This document shows, in pieces, positions 53,409-62,588 of a stretch of DNA of 64,000 nucleotides. The first letter of the stretch is position 1. The number at the start of each line of letters is the position of its first letter. Origin of the DNA: an uncultured delta proteobacterium (GTDB taxonomy: Bacteria; Desulfobacterota; Desulfobulbia; Desulfobulbales; Desulfocapsaceae); NCBI GenBank assembly GCA_903875445.1, contig CAIQWD010000116.1:97028-161027 (forward strand), given 5' to 3'. The notes below the pieces were generated by a model. The model did not search any database, was not told the origin of the DNA, and saw only the letters and a program-made list of their open reading frames with translations. The position numbers were made by a program, and so were the translations under genes.

Positions 53409-53900
53409 ATGAAAGCTCTAATCTTCAGCCCATTCCTTCAGGAGAGACGGCGTGATGGCTTTTCACTCGTAGAGCTTATGATCACGGTCGCAATAATCGC
53501 AATTCTAGCAGCCATCGCGATCCCAGCATACAAAAATTATATCTCAACCAGTAAACAGAAGTCGGCGGAATCAGTTCTCCAGCAGATCCCTATACTCCTC
53601 GAATCGTTTCGTGCGGAAAACGGCAGGTTCCCGCTGACTAACACCTATACGTATGTTGAAGCAGCAAACGGCACGGTAACTACCAACACAATCGGTACCG
53701 GAGACGGCAAGACAGTTGGCCTTGGAGCTGGGCTCCTCAACTTCAGTCCGCGCACAAGTACCCAGCCCACCACCACCGGAATTCTTTTTAATTATTCTCT
53801 GACCATCACCAATTCCGGCACAGCCACGGAAGCGGCAGCCTTCACCGCCACCGGGGTACGCGAAGGTGCAGGACTTACCGCCAGCGGCTCATACCAGTGA
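53409..53900 (+). CDS. Second type IV pilin (PilE-like) with N-glycosylation sequons
   Basis: Prepilin with a 17-residue basic leader (QERRRDG) cleaved before [27 protein letters not shown]; mature Glu5 present. The globular part contains three N-X-S/T sequons at Asn87 (NGT), Asn111 (NFS) and Asn128 (NYS) and no cysteine. 163 aa. It is close in type to PilA in the helix but unrelated in the head. It runs directly into the VKOR gene 43 bp later. Confidence 0.88.
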   Translation: MKALIFSPFLQERRRDGFSLVELMITVAIIAILAAIAIPAYKNYISTSKQKSAESVLQQIPILLESFRAENGRFPLTNTYTYVEAANGTVTTNTIGTGDGKTVGLGAGLLNFSPRTSTQPTTTGILFNYSLTITNSGTATEAAAFTATGVREGAGLTASGSYQ

Positions 53901-53943
53901 GTCCTGCCAAAGGAAGTGGCTTGCGCGGATACAAGACTGTTCA

Positions 53944-54909
53944 ATGACCCACCCGCGTAGTAACCCAGCAGCTGTTTTTTCCCTTCTCTCCGTTGCCACC
54001 TCACTTATCGGGGCGCTGTTCCTTTCGGTAGAGTCCTATTTGTCGATCAACGGCAGCAGCCTCTGCTCAACCGAAGCCTGCGGCGTAGTCGGCAGCTATC
54101 TCAAAATCAGCGAACCCATTTTGGTAGCCGGAGGGGCAGTTTTTTTCTGGCTGCTCGCTCTGGTCCTGTTTTTTGCCGGTCGCTACCCGAGACTTCGTTA
54201 CCTGCCGCTCTTTCTCCTTGCTCCGGCCCTGACCTTCGACAGCGGCCTGATCGGCTTTCAGGTATTTTCCATCGGCCGTTTCTGCCTGCTCTGTTTCCTG
54301 GTTGCAGCTCTGCTTCTGATTGTCGCCGTTCTCTATTGCCTGGCAACCAGGATATCTCTTATCCTGATCACCCTGGTTCTGGTCTGGGGCGGAGAGTTTG
54401 GGGTTCAGGCTGTTCTGACCATACCGCCCCCGAAGGCCGCTTTCGCCAACATGGTCTTTTTTGCCCACCAGGCTAATATCGCACCGGAAAGGCAGACGAA
54501 CGACAAGCTGACCCTGATCATCTCAATGCATTGTCCCCATTGCCTTGATGTGGTTGACTATCTCGCCCACCACCCACCCAATAGCTATACCTTGATGTTG
54601 GCCAGTGTTGATCAGGACCAGGAGGCGTTGCAGCAGTTGGAGACCTTTCTCCAGAGAATGCCTGCCAGTGCAAACCCCTATCAACTGTTAACGGAAATCA
54701 AGAAGGGTGACAGCATTGGTAACCTAGCGGTGCGGGCCAGCCTGCCCAACCAGACGAAAAACAGCCTGAATTTTCTTTCAAATCTTGGTATCATCAGTAT
54801 TCCGGCACTCTGGATCGAGAAAAGTCCCAGTGACAAGAGAATCATCATCGGCTCTGACAATATTATCGATTTTCTCAAGAGGCCTGACACCGGCAACCCA
54901 GGGCTATGA
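53944..54909 (+). CDS. VKOR-thioredoxin fusion protein (periplasmic disulfide formation)
   Basis: Vitamin K epoxide reductase-type membrane domain (about residues 10-160): loop cysteines at 41 and 46 (SSLCSTEAC), active-site CLLC at 114-117 (GRFCLLCF), four or more helices. It is fused to a periplasmic thioredoxin/DsbA-like domain with CPHC at 197-200. Such fusions act as DsbB+DsbA in one chain and oxidise exported proteins. 321 aa. I start at ATG 53944; an upstream reading would run into the pilin gene. Probable clients include PilA and the minor pilins (inference). Confidence 0.85.
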   Translation: MTHPRSNPAAVFSLLSVATSLIGALFLSVESYLSINGSSLCSTEACGVVGSYLKISEPILVAGGAVFFWLLALVLFFAGRYPRLRYLPLFLLAPALTFDSGLIGFQVFSIGRFCLLCFLVAALLLIVAVLYCLATRISLILITLVLVWGGEFGVQAVLTIPPPKAAFANMVFFAHQANIAPERQTNDKLTLIISMHCPHCLDVVDYLAHHPPNSYTLMLASVDQDQEALQQLETFLQRMPASANPYQLLTEIKKGDSIGNLAVRASLPNQTKNSLNFLSNLGIISIPALWIEKSPSDKRIIIGSDNIIDFLKRPDTGNPGL

Positions 54910-54990
54910 TCGCCTCTCACCGAAAAAGGGGCAAGTGCCTCCGCGAAATTCATTTTTGAAAAGACAACAAATGAATTTCTAAAGAGCTCA

Positions 54991-57243
54991 ATGGCTGCAT
55001 CATTCCCCATAACCAGGAACAATCAGGCCACGCGTATGCCCTCCACCGATAATCCCACCACGGGCCTCGCCCAGCGACCAGGTACCTTGGCCATCCTCCT
55101 GTTGCTGGTTATTGCAGGACTTGGCATTTTCGTTCGCGTTGAATCGATCTTTACATGGCAGGTACGGTCGGATATTTTTTTCACAGGCGACCAACCGGTC
55201 CTCACCGATGTGGATGGCTATTATTATCTCAATATCGCCAAAGAACTTGGTGAACAGAGCTATAGCACAATCGATGGGAAAAGGGCCTTTCCTGAAGGGA
55301 TTAACCGTGCGGAGCGGCCACCCCTCCTCTCGGTTCTTCTCCACCAAATCAGCGCCGTCAGCGGGTTGTCGCTCAACTGGGTAGCGATCTGGCTCCCGGT
55401 TATCCTCAGTATCACCCTGCTGGTGCCGGTTTTTTTCTTTGGTCACTATTTCGGTTCAATGCATGGAGCAATCGGCGCCGTGGCGGTTGCCGCACTCGCC
55501 CCGTACTTCGCCGAAAGAAACAGACTGAGCCAGATGGACACCGACAGCCTCAATCTGGTACTGCCCCTGTGCTGCGCCTATCTGTTCATGCGTTTCGGGA
55601 CAACGGCAACAGCACGGCGCTATGGCTATCTCGCCGGCGGTCTGTTCTGCTATGCCCTCTTTCTCTGGTGGTGGGATATGTCACCACAGGCCGCAATGCT
55701 CCTGGCCCTCTCCCCTTTGGCTATCGCCCTACTCTGTCACTATCGGCCGCCAGCTAAAGAGGCGATCCTCTTTGGCGGTCTTGCCCTGATCGCCCTGTTG
55801 ACTTTTAACTGGTATGTGGATATTTTCGCCCTGCTCGTCCAGTATGGCAAAACCGCCATGACCATCCTTGCCTATATCTCTAAGGAAGCACCCGGCATCT
55901 TTCCTAACATTGGAGAATCGATAGCGGAGCAGCAGCGCTTTGGCTTTATTGAGGTACTGGTGAGAAATATTGCCAACCTGGGCTGTCTTCTCCTCGCCCT
56001 GATCGGTCTGGTGATGCTGGCGTTACGAGAAAAAACCAAGGTCCTCTATCTGCTGCCGATGGCGGTAATCGGTACCTTTGGCTTCTTTTTTGCGATGCGC
56101 TTCACCTTTTTTCTTACCCCCCTCCTCGCCATTGGTTTTGGCAGCTTCTTTGCGACAATGTATCCAAAAATCGACCGTAAATATCTCTATTACGGCTGTT
56201 ACGGCCTAGCCCTTGCCTCACTGGCCTGGGCCAGCATTGGCCAGACCCGCTATTTTCTGCCGGCTTTCAGGGGGGAAATCATCACCGGGATGGCTCGAAT
56301 CAAAGAAATAACCCCGGAAAATGCCCTTATCTGGAGTTGGGGGGATGAGGGCCACCCCCTAGTCTACTGGTCGGGCAGAGCAACTGTTAACGACGGTATG
56401 GTGCACGGAGGGGAAAGGGACTATTTTACCGCTCTGCCGATGGCAGGAGATGACTTCCGCTTTGCTGCCAATTTCATGCAGTTTTATGCAGTTCATGGCC
56501 GTCCAGAGATCACTGCCTTCATGCAGAGCACTGGCAGCAGTTTCGCACAAGGAATGGGCCATCTTCGAACAATCCTCAGATCCGGCCCTGAAAGCGGCAA
56601 AGAATTCCTTGAATCACTGACGTTTACAGGTGAGGACAACAAGAGGTTCAGCGACATCAGTTACTACTACCCTAATACGGCACCACCTATCTACCTGTTT
56701 CTTGACAGCAGGATGCCTCAGGCATTTCGCTGGATTTATTGGTACGGCACCTGGGATACCGAAAAGCAAGCCGGCACCCCCACCCTACCCACCCTTCACC
56801 TGCAGGATATCTCGTATGATCACCACAATGTTCCTCTGGGCAAAGGCATAGAGTTAAACACTGAAGAAGGGTGGATCACCATTGCCGGAACCCTCCCTGG
56901 GAAAAATCCCATCCAGAGTATCGCGATACAGGGCGGTTCACATCAGCGACGACAAATGGAGTATGCAGTATTTTCAGGTGTTAAAGAGCAAAAATTTACC
57001 TTTGAAAATTTCCAGCCCGATTTTATCGCCAACCAAAACAAATTCACTGATACCGGAATATATACCATCCAACTCCTGCCCGACAAAAAAGAACTCCTGC
57101 TCCAGGACAAGAAGATTTCCCACTCGGTTCTGAATTATCTCTTTAATTACGGTACCGCCGACCCGGGAAATTACTTCAGCCCGGTGGAGTTAGCGGAACA
57201 TTATCAGATATGGGAAGTACATGGCGATAAGCCTCTTCCTTGA
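54991..57243 (+). CDS. STT3/PglB-like oligosaccharyltransferase
   Basis: Large membrane glycosyltransferase of the STT3 type. The first periplasmic loop has D-x-D at residues 73-75 (TDVDGYYY), a second acidic site QMDTDSLN near 173-180, and about 11-13 membrane helices. The soluble domain begins with WSWGDEGHPLVYWSGR (448 on), the counterpart of the WWDYG motif, followed by NDGMVHGGERDYF. 750 aa. Predicted to move lipid-linked glycan to Asn of N-X-S/T sequons. The second in-frame ATG at 55036 is an alternative start. Confidence 0.85.
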   Translation: MAASFPITRNNQATRMPSTDNPTTGLAQRPGTLAILLLLVIAGLGIFVRVESIFTWQVRSDIFFTGDQPVLTDVDGYYYLNIAKELGEQSYSTIDGKRAFPEGINRAERPPLLSVLLHQISAVSGLSLNWVAIWLPVILSITLLVPVFFFGHYFGSMHGAIGAVAVAALAPYFAERNRLSQMDTDSLNLVLPLCCAYLFMRFGTTATARRYGYLAGGLFCYALFLWWWDMSPQAAMLLALSPLAIALLCHYRPPAKEAILFGGLALIALLTFNWYVDIFALLVQYGKTAMTILAYISKEAPGIFPNIGESIAEQQRFGFIEVLVRNIANLGCLLLALIGLVMLALREKTKVLYLLPMAVIGTFGFFFAMRFTFFLTPLLAIGFGSFFATMYPKIDRKYLYYGCYGLALASLAWASIGQTRYFLPAFRGEIITGMARIKEITPENALIWSWGDEGHPLVYWSGRATVNDGMVHGGERDYFTALPMAGDDFRFAANFMQFYAVHGRPEITAFMQSTGSSFAQGMGHLRTILRSGPESGKEFLESLTFTGEDNKRFSDISYYYPNTAPPIYLFLDSRMPQAFRWIYWYGTWDTEKQAGTPTLPTLHLQDISYDHHNVPLGKGIELNTEEGWITIAGTLPGKNPIQSIAIQGGSHQRRQMEYAVFSGVKEQKFTFENFQPDFIANQNKFTDTGIYTIQLLPDKKELLLQDKKISHSVLNYLFNYGTADPGNYFSPVELAEHYQIWEVHGDKPLP

Positions 57244-57321
57244 AAGGAGAAACTATTCCTTTCTCCCCTTATCCACTTTTGACTGTCAAGTTTCTAACGA
57301 ACAATCTTAATCAAAGCATAT

Positions 57322-58173
57322 ATGTCCAGCCTATCTTGCAAACACACCGAAGAACCAGTACTCATTATCGAACCCGGCCGTACTGAGAAAAACTACTGGG
57401 CCGATCTTTGGCGCTACCGGGAACTCTTTGTGGTATTGGCGTGGCGGGACATCTCCGTTCGTTACAAACAGACTATTATTGGGATTCTCTGGGCAATTAT
57501 TCGACCTTTTTTAACCATGGTGGTCTTCACCGTTATCTTTGGCCGCATCGCCAAACTCCCCAGCGATGGAAACACTCCCTACGCTTTGCTGGTTTTTGCC
57601 GCCATGCTCCCCTGGTCTCTCTTTTCAAATGCTTTAAGCGAATCATCCAGCAGCCTCATCAGCAATGCCAATCTTATCGGCAAAGTGTACTTCCCCAGAT
57701 TTATCATCCCAGCAGCGACACTGGTAACGGCTTTCATCGATTTTCTTATCAGTTTCATCATGCTCATCGGCATGATGTTCTATTATCAATTTGCCCCGGC
57801 TCCGCAGGTACTGTTGCTGCCGATCTTCATCATCCTGGCTTTGATGGCCAGCCTGGGTCCCGGATTGTGGATCACAGCGCTCAATGTCAAATACCGTGAT
57901 TTTCGCTATATCATCCCGTTTGTGGTACAATTCGGTCTGTATGTTTCCCCGGTAGGATTCAGCAGCAAGGTTGTCCCCGAGCAATGGCGTCTACTGTATA
58001 ACCTCAATCCCATGGTAGGAGTTATCGACGGTTTCCGCTGGTGCATTCTCGGCGGCAAAAGCCCCATTTATCTGCCTGGATTTCTGCTCAGTCTCACCAT
58101 TACAGCCTTTTTCCTGTGGCTTGGAGTCTCGCAATTTCGAAAAATGGAAAAAACCTTTGCAGATTTGATCTGA
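57322..58173 (+). CDS. wzm: ABC-2 type polysaccharide export permease Wzm
   Basis: Membrane subunit of an ABC transporter exporting undecaprenyl-linked polysaccharide. Six hydrophobic segments and the family elements RDISVRYKQTIIGILWAIIRP, ALNVKYRDFRYI and NLNPMVGVIDGFRW are visible. 283 aa. Its ATPase partner wzt normally follows directly but here lies 2 kb away, behind three inserted genes. Confidence 0.9.
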   Translation: MSSLSCKHTEEPVLIIEPGRTEKNYWADLWRYRELFVVLAWRDISVRYKQTIIGILWAIIRPFLTMVVFTVIFGRIAKLPSDGNTPYALLVFAAMLPWSLFSNALSESSSSLISNANLIGKVYFPRFIIPAATLVTAFIDFLISFIMLIGMMFYYQFAPAPQVLLLPIFIILALMASLGPGLWITALNVKYRDFRYIIPFVVQFGLYVSPVGFSSKVVPEQWRLLYNLNPMVGVIDGFRWCILGGKSPIYLPGFLLSLTITAFFLWLGVSQFRKMEKTFADLI

Positions 58174-58221
58174 ATAATGTGAAGTTGAAAAAATTGCAAA
58201 GTGAATAGAGGAACAATCAAA

Positions 58222-59622
58222 ATGACACAACAGGAACTGTTGGGAAAAATACATGCAGGCGAAGACAGCCAGACACAATTTAAATCAGATGTAACCAATG
58301 CCGACTCGCTGGCTGCTGAAATGGTGGCCTTCTCAAATTTACGAGGAGGAACAATTTATGTCGGAGTTGCGGACAACGGGAATATTGCTGGTATCACCAA
58401 GGGTGAAACAAGACGTATCAATCAACTTATCAGCAATGCTGCCAGCCAGCACATCAAGAGCCCAATTACGGTACAGACTCTAAATGTGCCAATTGACAAT
58501 GGTAATATTGTTATAATTATTCATGTAGCGGAAGGTTTGGATAAACCTTATTTTGATAAAAATGGAATTATTTGGCTAAAAAATGGTGCGGATAAGCGAC
58601 GCATCAACTCAAAAGAAGAATTACAGCGATTATTCCAGGCTGCCGGCTTGATACACGCCGATGAGGTGCCTACCAAGGCCGATATCTCTAAGCTGGATAC
58701 AGCCTATTTTGCAAGATTTCTGACCAGCTATTATCAGCAAAATCTGCCAGAGGATTTAGAACAACTTAAAAACCTGCTCAACAATATGGGTCTGGCCGTC
58801 GGAAATCTTCTGAGCTTGGCAGGCCTGATGTTGTTTGCCAAGACTCCACAGTTCACCAAGCCTGCTTTTATATGCAAGGCTATTCACTTTCCAGGAAACG
58901 ACATATCTGTTGATAACTATCTAGATAGTGAGGACTTCGAAGGGAAAATTGAGGAGCATTTCAAAGGTGCCATGGCATTTGTCCTGCGAAGTCTTGAAAA
59001 AAGACAGGCGGGACAAGGTGTTAATGCTCTTGGAAGACCAGAGATTCCAAAGATTGTGTTCGAGGAACTGATTGCCAACGCCCTGATTCACCGCGATTAT
59101 TTCGTCAGCGCTCCAATCCGCCTGTTTGTGTATCGCGACAGAATCGAGCTGATAAGTCCCGGTCATCTGCCAAACCATTTAACCATACAGAAAATTGAGG
59201 CAGGCAATTCAAACATCCGAAACCCAACTCTTGCATCCTTTGCGTTTAAGGGGATTTTGCCATATCGTGGACTCGGCACAGGTATCCGCCGCGCACTCAC
59301 TGATTGGCCAAATATTTCTTTTGTCGACGATAAGGATGGCAACCAATTTAAGGTCACGATTTTCAGGGCATCCGGCATAAATACAGATACCCTGGCCCCA
59401 AAGACTACCCCAATAAATACCCCAAAGACTACCCCAAAGACCAGAGACAGACTCCTTGCACTCATTACTGAAAACAACCAAATTACCAGAGAAGAGTTAT
59501 CCGAACAATTAGGAATTGGAATCAATGGGGTAAAGCAACATATCCTTAAATTAAAAAAAGAAGGTGTCCTTGAGCGTGTGGGAGATAACCGCACGGGATT
59601 CTGGAAAATAATGGGGAAATAG
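58222..59622 (+). CDS. AlbA_2/RecG-like ATP-binding putative transcriptional regulator
   Basis: N-terminal AlbA_2 (Schlafen-type) domain with E-x-Q-F-K and AFSNLRGGTIYVGVADNG (about residues 15-60). A middle GHKL-type region ends FEELIANALIHRDYF...YRDRIELISPG. After a PKTTP-repeat linker comes a C-terminal winged helix (ITREELSEQLGIGINGVKQHILKLKKEG). 466 aa from ATG 58222 with GAGG upstream. Often mis-annotated as RecG helicase. Role unknown; regulation or phage defence are both possible. AT-rich, like imported DNA. Confidence 0.8.
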   Translation: MTQQELLGKIHAGEDSQTQFKSDVTNADSLAAEMVAFSNLRGGTIYVGVADNGNIAGITKGETRRINQLISNAASQHIKSPITVQTLNVPIDNGNIVIIIHVAEGLDKPYFDKNGIIWLKNGADKRRINSKEELQRLFQAAGLIHADEVPTKADISKLDTAYFARFLTSYYQQNLPEDLEQLKNLLNNMGLAVGNLLSLAGLMLFAKTPQFTKPAFICKAIHFPGNDISVDNYLDSEDFEGKIEEHFKGAMAFVLRSLEKRQAGQGVNALGRPEIPKIVFEELIANALIHRDYFVSAPIRLFVYRDRIELISPGHLPNHLTIQKIEAGNSNIRNPTLASFAFKGILPYRGLGTGIRRALTDWPNISFVDDKDGNQFKVTIFRASGINTDTLAPKTTPINTPKTTPKTRDRLLALITENNQITREELSEQLGIGINGVKQHILKLKKEGVLERVGDNRTGFWKIMGK

Positions 59623-59676
59623 GCTAACGATGAGGATTACAAATACTCAGAACCGCCTAATAGTGCCTGCCTTTGA

Positions 59677-59704
59677 TTGTGCCGGCTGGGATAAATATTA
59701 TAGT
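59677..59704 (+). promoter_or_regulatory. Candidate promoter of the toxin-antitoxin remnant
   Basis: TTGTGC, 16 bp, TATAGT, 54 bp upstream of the antitoxin ATG. Moderate match only. Confidence 0.35.
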
Positions 59705-59757
59705 TCCCGGTTGCGACATATGAGTGCAAAATAAGGACGGATAAAGGAGACGCACTT

Positions 59758-59985
59758 ATGGAATATTCTGACCTAATTGCACATGAAATTGAATCACTGC
59801 CTCTTGACAAACAGGTTGAAATACTGGATTTTATCGCCTTCCTCAAAGCGAGGCAGTCGCCGGCTGACCTTGCGTCAGAACCAAAAGCTCCAAAAAACGC
59901 CGGAGAGGTCGAATCTTTCTTCCGAAGCTTTAAGGTAGATACAACTGGATATACATTTTGCAGGGACGATGCCAATGCCAGGTAA
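59758..59985 (+). CDS. Antitoxin-like protein (DUF2281/VapB type)
   Basis: 75-aa protein with ESLPLDKQVEILDFIAFLKAR near the N-terminus, as in DUF2281 antitoxins. AGGAG lies eight bases upstream. The C-terminal half would bind the toxin. Its reading frame is intact while its partner is truncated. The two overlap by 11-17 bp. Confidence 0.65.
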   Translation: MEYSDLIAHEIESLPLDKQVEILDFIAFLKARQSPADLASEPKAPKNAGEVESFFRSFKVDTTGYTFCRDDANAR

Positions 59986-60160
59986 GATATTTATCGACAC
60001 CAATATAATCATTAATGCACTCGGGCAAGCCTCGACTAAGGCACATCTTGCCGCTCCATTGTTTGTTTCTTCACCATTTATCTCCACGCAAGTGCTTTCC
60101 GAAACAGCCAACGTTGCATCCAAACGACTAGAAGCTATTGGCAATCTTTTGCACTTTTGA
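59975..60160 (+). pseudogene. Truncated PIN-domain toxin (VapC-like) remnant
   Basis: Starts as a normal PIN nuclease (KIFIDTNIIINALG, with the first catalytic Asp) and continues to ISTQVLSETANVASKRL, then stops after 61 codons. A full PIN toxin is about 130-140 residues, so the other acidic residues are lost. Reading through the stop gives no PIN-like sequence, so the rest was deleted, probably at the junction with wzt 25 bp later. Confidence 0.7.
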
Positions 60161-60185
60161 TGTTTAATTTTTCAATTTCTCCACT

Positions 60186-61496
60186 ATGTCCGACATTGTC
60201 ATCAAAGCTGAGAACCTCGGCAAAAAATATACCATTGGCCACCAGGTTGAAAAAGGTAACTATACAGCTCTACGTGATGTGCTGATGCAAAATGCTCGAA
60301 CCCTCTGGAACAAAACCAAAGATCTGGCTACCGGGAAGCCCATCATTCAGGGCGATATTCTGGAAGAGGTGTGGGCGCTCAAAGAAGTGAATTTTGAAAT
60401 CCGTCGTGGTGAGGCCGTGGGCATCATTGGCCGTAACGGGGCCGGGAAGAGCACCCTGTTGAAGATTCTGAGCCGCATTACCGAACCTTCGGCAGGCCGG
60501 GTAACTATCAAAGGCCGTGTTGCCAGTTTGCTTGAGGTGGGTACAGGTTTTCATCCGGAATTGTCCGGACGAGAAAATATCTATCTGAATGGCACAATTC
60601 TCGGCATGACAAGAGCGGAAATTAAGAAGAAATTTGATGAGATTGTCGCCTTTGCCGAGGTTGAGAAATACCTGGATACACCGGTTAAACGCTACTCCAG
60701 CGGGATGTATGTTCGCCTGGCTTTTGCCGTAGCCGCTCACCTTGAGCCGGAAATTTTGGTGGTTGATGAGGTGTTGGCTGTAGGCGATTTTCAATTCCAA
60801 AAGAAATGCCTTGGGAAAATGGGCGATATTAGTTCAAAAGAAGGAAGAACTATAATTTTTGTCAGTCACAACATGGGTGCGATTAGCGAAATTTGCAATA
60901 CTGTACTTATGATCGAAAATGGACAAATATCATTTTCCGGCAAAACTGAGAGTGTTATTCAACAATATTTAAATATTAAAGAGAGAAAGCCTTTTAATGA
61001 AAAATCAGACTTAGGTGACTATTGTTCTCGGCGAGGTACCGGAGCCTGTAGATTTAGTTCGATTAAAGTCATGAATACTGATGGAGAAGAAACCTTCTCT
61101 TTTAAAAAGCATGCCACTGTTGAGTTTTATTTTGAGGTTATTGTTTATCGGGATATTGAAAACTTATTGTTTTTTATGCACTTTGAGTCTTCAGTTTTCC
61201 CCAAAGGAGTCGCAAAGACGGGAATAGCATGTACTCCATATATCACTGTTCCTGATGCGCCCTTCGTTAAAAATCAAAGAATACGTTTCAAGGTAATTTT
61301 CAAAGATTTTGATTTAAATCCTGGTGAATATCCGACATTTTATTGGTTGGGAGAGAGTATACATTCTCCTTCAATTGATGCGGTAGATAAGATATTGCCA
61401 AATCTAGTAGTTGAATCTGAAGGGATCACAGGATTAACGTCTTTTATTACATTGAAAAGTGAACTTGTTATGAATATGCCCGACATAATTGTTTAG
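60186..61496 (+). CDS. wzt: ABC polysaccharide export ATPase Wzt with C-terminal specificity domain
   Basis: ABC domain (about residues 1-250): Walker A GRNGAGKST, signature YSSGMYVRL, Walker B ILVVDEVLAVGD. A C-terminal Wzt_C-type beta domain (about 280-430) usually recognises the capped O-antigen chain. 436 aa. The ABC part is GC-rich (57% in 60421-60480) and the C-terminal part very AT-rich (25% in 60961-61020), suggesting a composite gene. Partner of the upstream wzm. Confidence 0.9.
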   Translation: MSDIVIKAENLGKKYTIGHQVEKGNYTALRDVLMQNARTLWNKTKDLATGKPIIQGDILEEVWALKEVNFEIRRGEAVGIIGRNGAGKSTLLKILSRITEPSAGRVTIKGRVASLLEVGTGFHPELSGRENIYLNGTILGMTRAEIKKKFDEIVAFAEVEKYLDTPVKRYSSGMYVRLAFAVAAHLEPEILVVDEVLAVGDFQFQKKCLGKMGDISSKEGRTIIFVSHNMGAISEICNTVLMIENGQISFSGKTESVIQQYLNIKERKPFNEKSDLGDYCSRRGTGACRFSSIKVMNTDGEETFSFKKHATVEFYFEVIVYRDIENLLFFMHFESSVFPKGVAKTGIACTPYITVPDAPFVKNQRIRFKVIFKDFDLNPGEYPTFYWLGESIHSPSIDAVDKILPNLVVESEGITGLTSFITLKSELVMNMPDIIV

Positions 61497-61584
61497 TTTT
61501 GGTCAATAGAAAGAGCGGTTAAAAGTTTTTAACTTAAGGTCACAATTCTCATTAAATCAACACAATATCGTATATAGGTATAGG

Positions 61585-62583
61585 ATGGAAAAAGATAAGT
61601 CAATTCTTATTACCGGTGGAACGGGGTCCTTTGGCCATACTTTTGTTCCTATGACATTAGCAAAACATAATCCACGCCGATTAGTCATATTCTCACGTGA
61701 CGAGATGAAGCAGTGGGAAATGGCCAAAATCTATGGCAAAGACGAGCGGGTACGTTTTTTCATTGGAGATGTTCGCGACAAAGATCGCCTAGCACGTGCG
61801 CTCAACGGCATAGATTATGTTGTTCACGCTGCGGCCACAAAAATTGTTCCAACGGCAGAATACAACCCATTTGAATGTGTAAAAACAAATGTGATTGGCG
61901 CTATGAATCTCATTGATGCTTGTATCGATCAGGGAGTAAAGCGTGTGGTAGCACTTTCAACCGACAAGGCTAGTAGCCCGGCAAATCTATACGGCGCCAC
62001 CAAGTTGACCTCCGACAAGCTATTTATCGCAGGCAATTCTTATTCGAGAAGCACAAATACCCGTTTTGCTGTTGTGCGTTACGGTAACGTCATGGGTTCG
62101 CGCGGTTCCGTGATCCCGTTCTTCCTTACCCTTGCCAGTAAGGGCTTGCTACCGATTACCGATGATCGCATGACCCGCTTCATGATTACCTTGGAGCAAG
62201 GAGTTGATCTAGTTTGGCATGCTTTTGATGACATGCTCGGAGGCGAGATTTATGTAAAAAAAATCCCCTCCATGAAGGTGATCGATATTGCTTGTGCAAT
62301 TGCGCCTGATGCTCATCATGAAATTGTAGGTATTCGGCCAGGTGAGAAACTTCACGAACAAATGATTGGCAAAGAAGATGCTCCACACACCTACGAATAT
62401 GCCGAGCACTACAAAATCCTACCAGCGATCCATAACTGGAGCCAAGACCCTAATCGAATCAATGAGGGGAAATTAGTGCCAACAGATTTCACCTATTGTT
62501 CAGATAATAACACCGAATGGATGAGCATCGAGACCTTGCGAGAATGGATCGAGCTACACCTTGAATTTATAGGAAAAAGTTGA
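61585..62583 (+). CDS. pseB: UDP-N-acetylglucosamine 4,6-dehydratase (inverting), PseB-like
   Basis: Short-chain dehydrogenase fold with GGTGSFGHTF for NAD, and ALSTDKAS plus YGATKLTSDKL replacing the Tyr-x-x-x-Lys site, as in PseB/FlaA1. It inverts C5 while dehydrating UDP-GlcNAc, the first step to pseudaminic acid. 332 aa. The next gene is the matching aminotransferase. The C-terminal half continues to typical family sequence, so it is complete. Confidence 0.88.
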   Translation: MEKDKSILITGGTGSFGHTFVPMTLAKHNPRRLVIFSRDEMKQWEMAKIYGKDERVRFFIGDVRDKDRLARALNGIDYVVHAAATKIVPTAEYNPFECVKTNVIGAMNLIDACIDQGVKRVVALSTDKASSPANLYGATKLTSDKLFIAGNSYSRSTNTRFAVVRYGNVMGSRGSVIPFFLTLASKGLLPITDDRMTRFMITLEQGVDLVWHAFDDMLGGEIYVKKIPSMKVIDIACAIAPDAHHEIVGIRPGEKLHEQMIGKEDAPHTYEYAEHYKILPAIHNWSQDPNRINEGKLVPTDFTYCSDNNTEWMSIETLREWIELHLEFIGKS

Positions 62584-62588
62584 CTATC

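Noticed and set aside
59977..60160. Complete small toxin
   Set aside because: Length is under half that of PIN toxins and the downstream catalytic residues are missing, so it is listed as a remnant.
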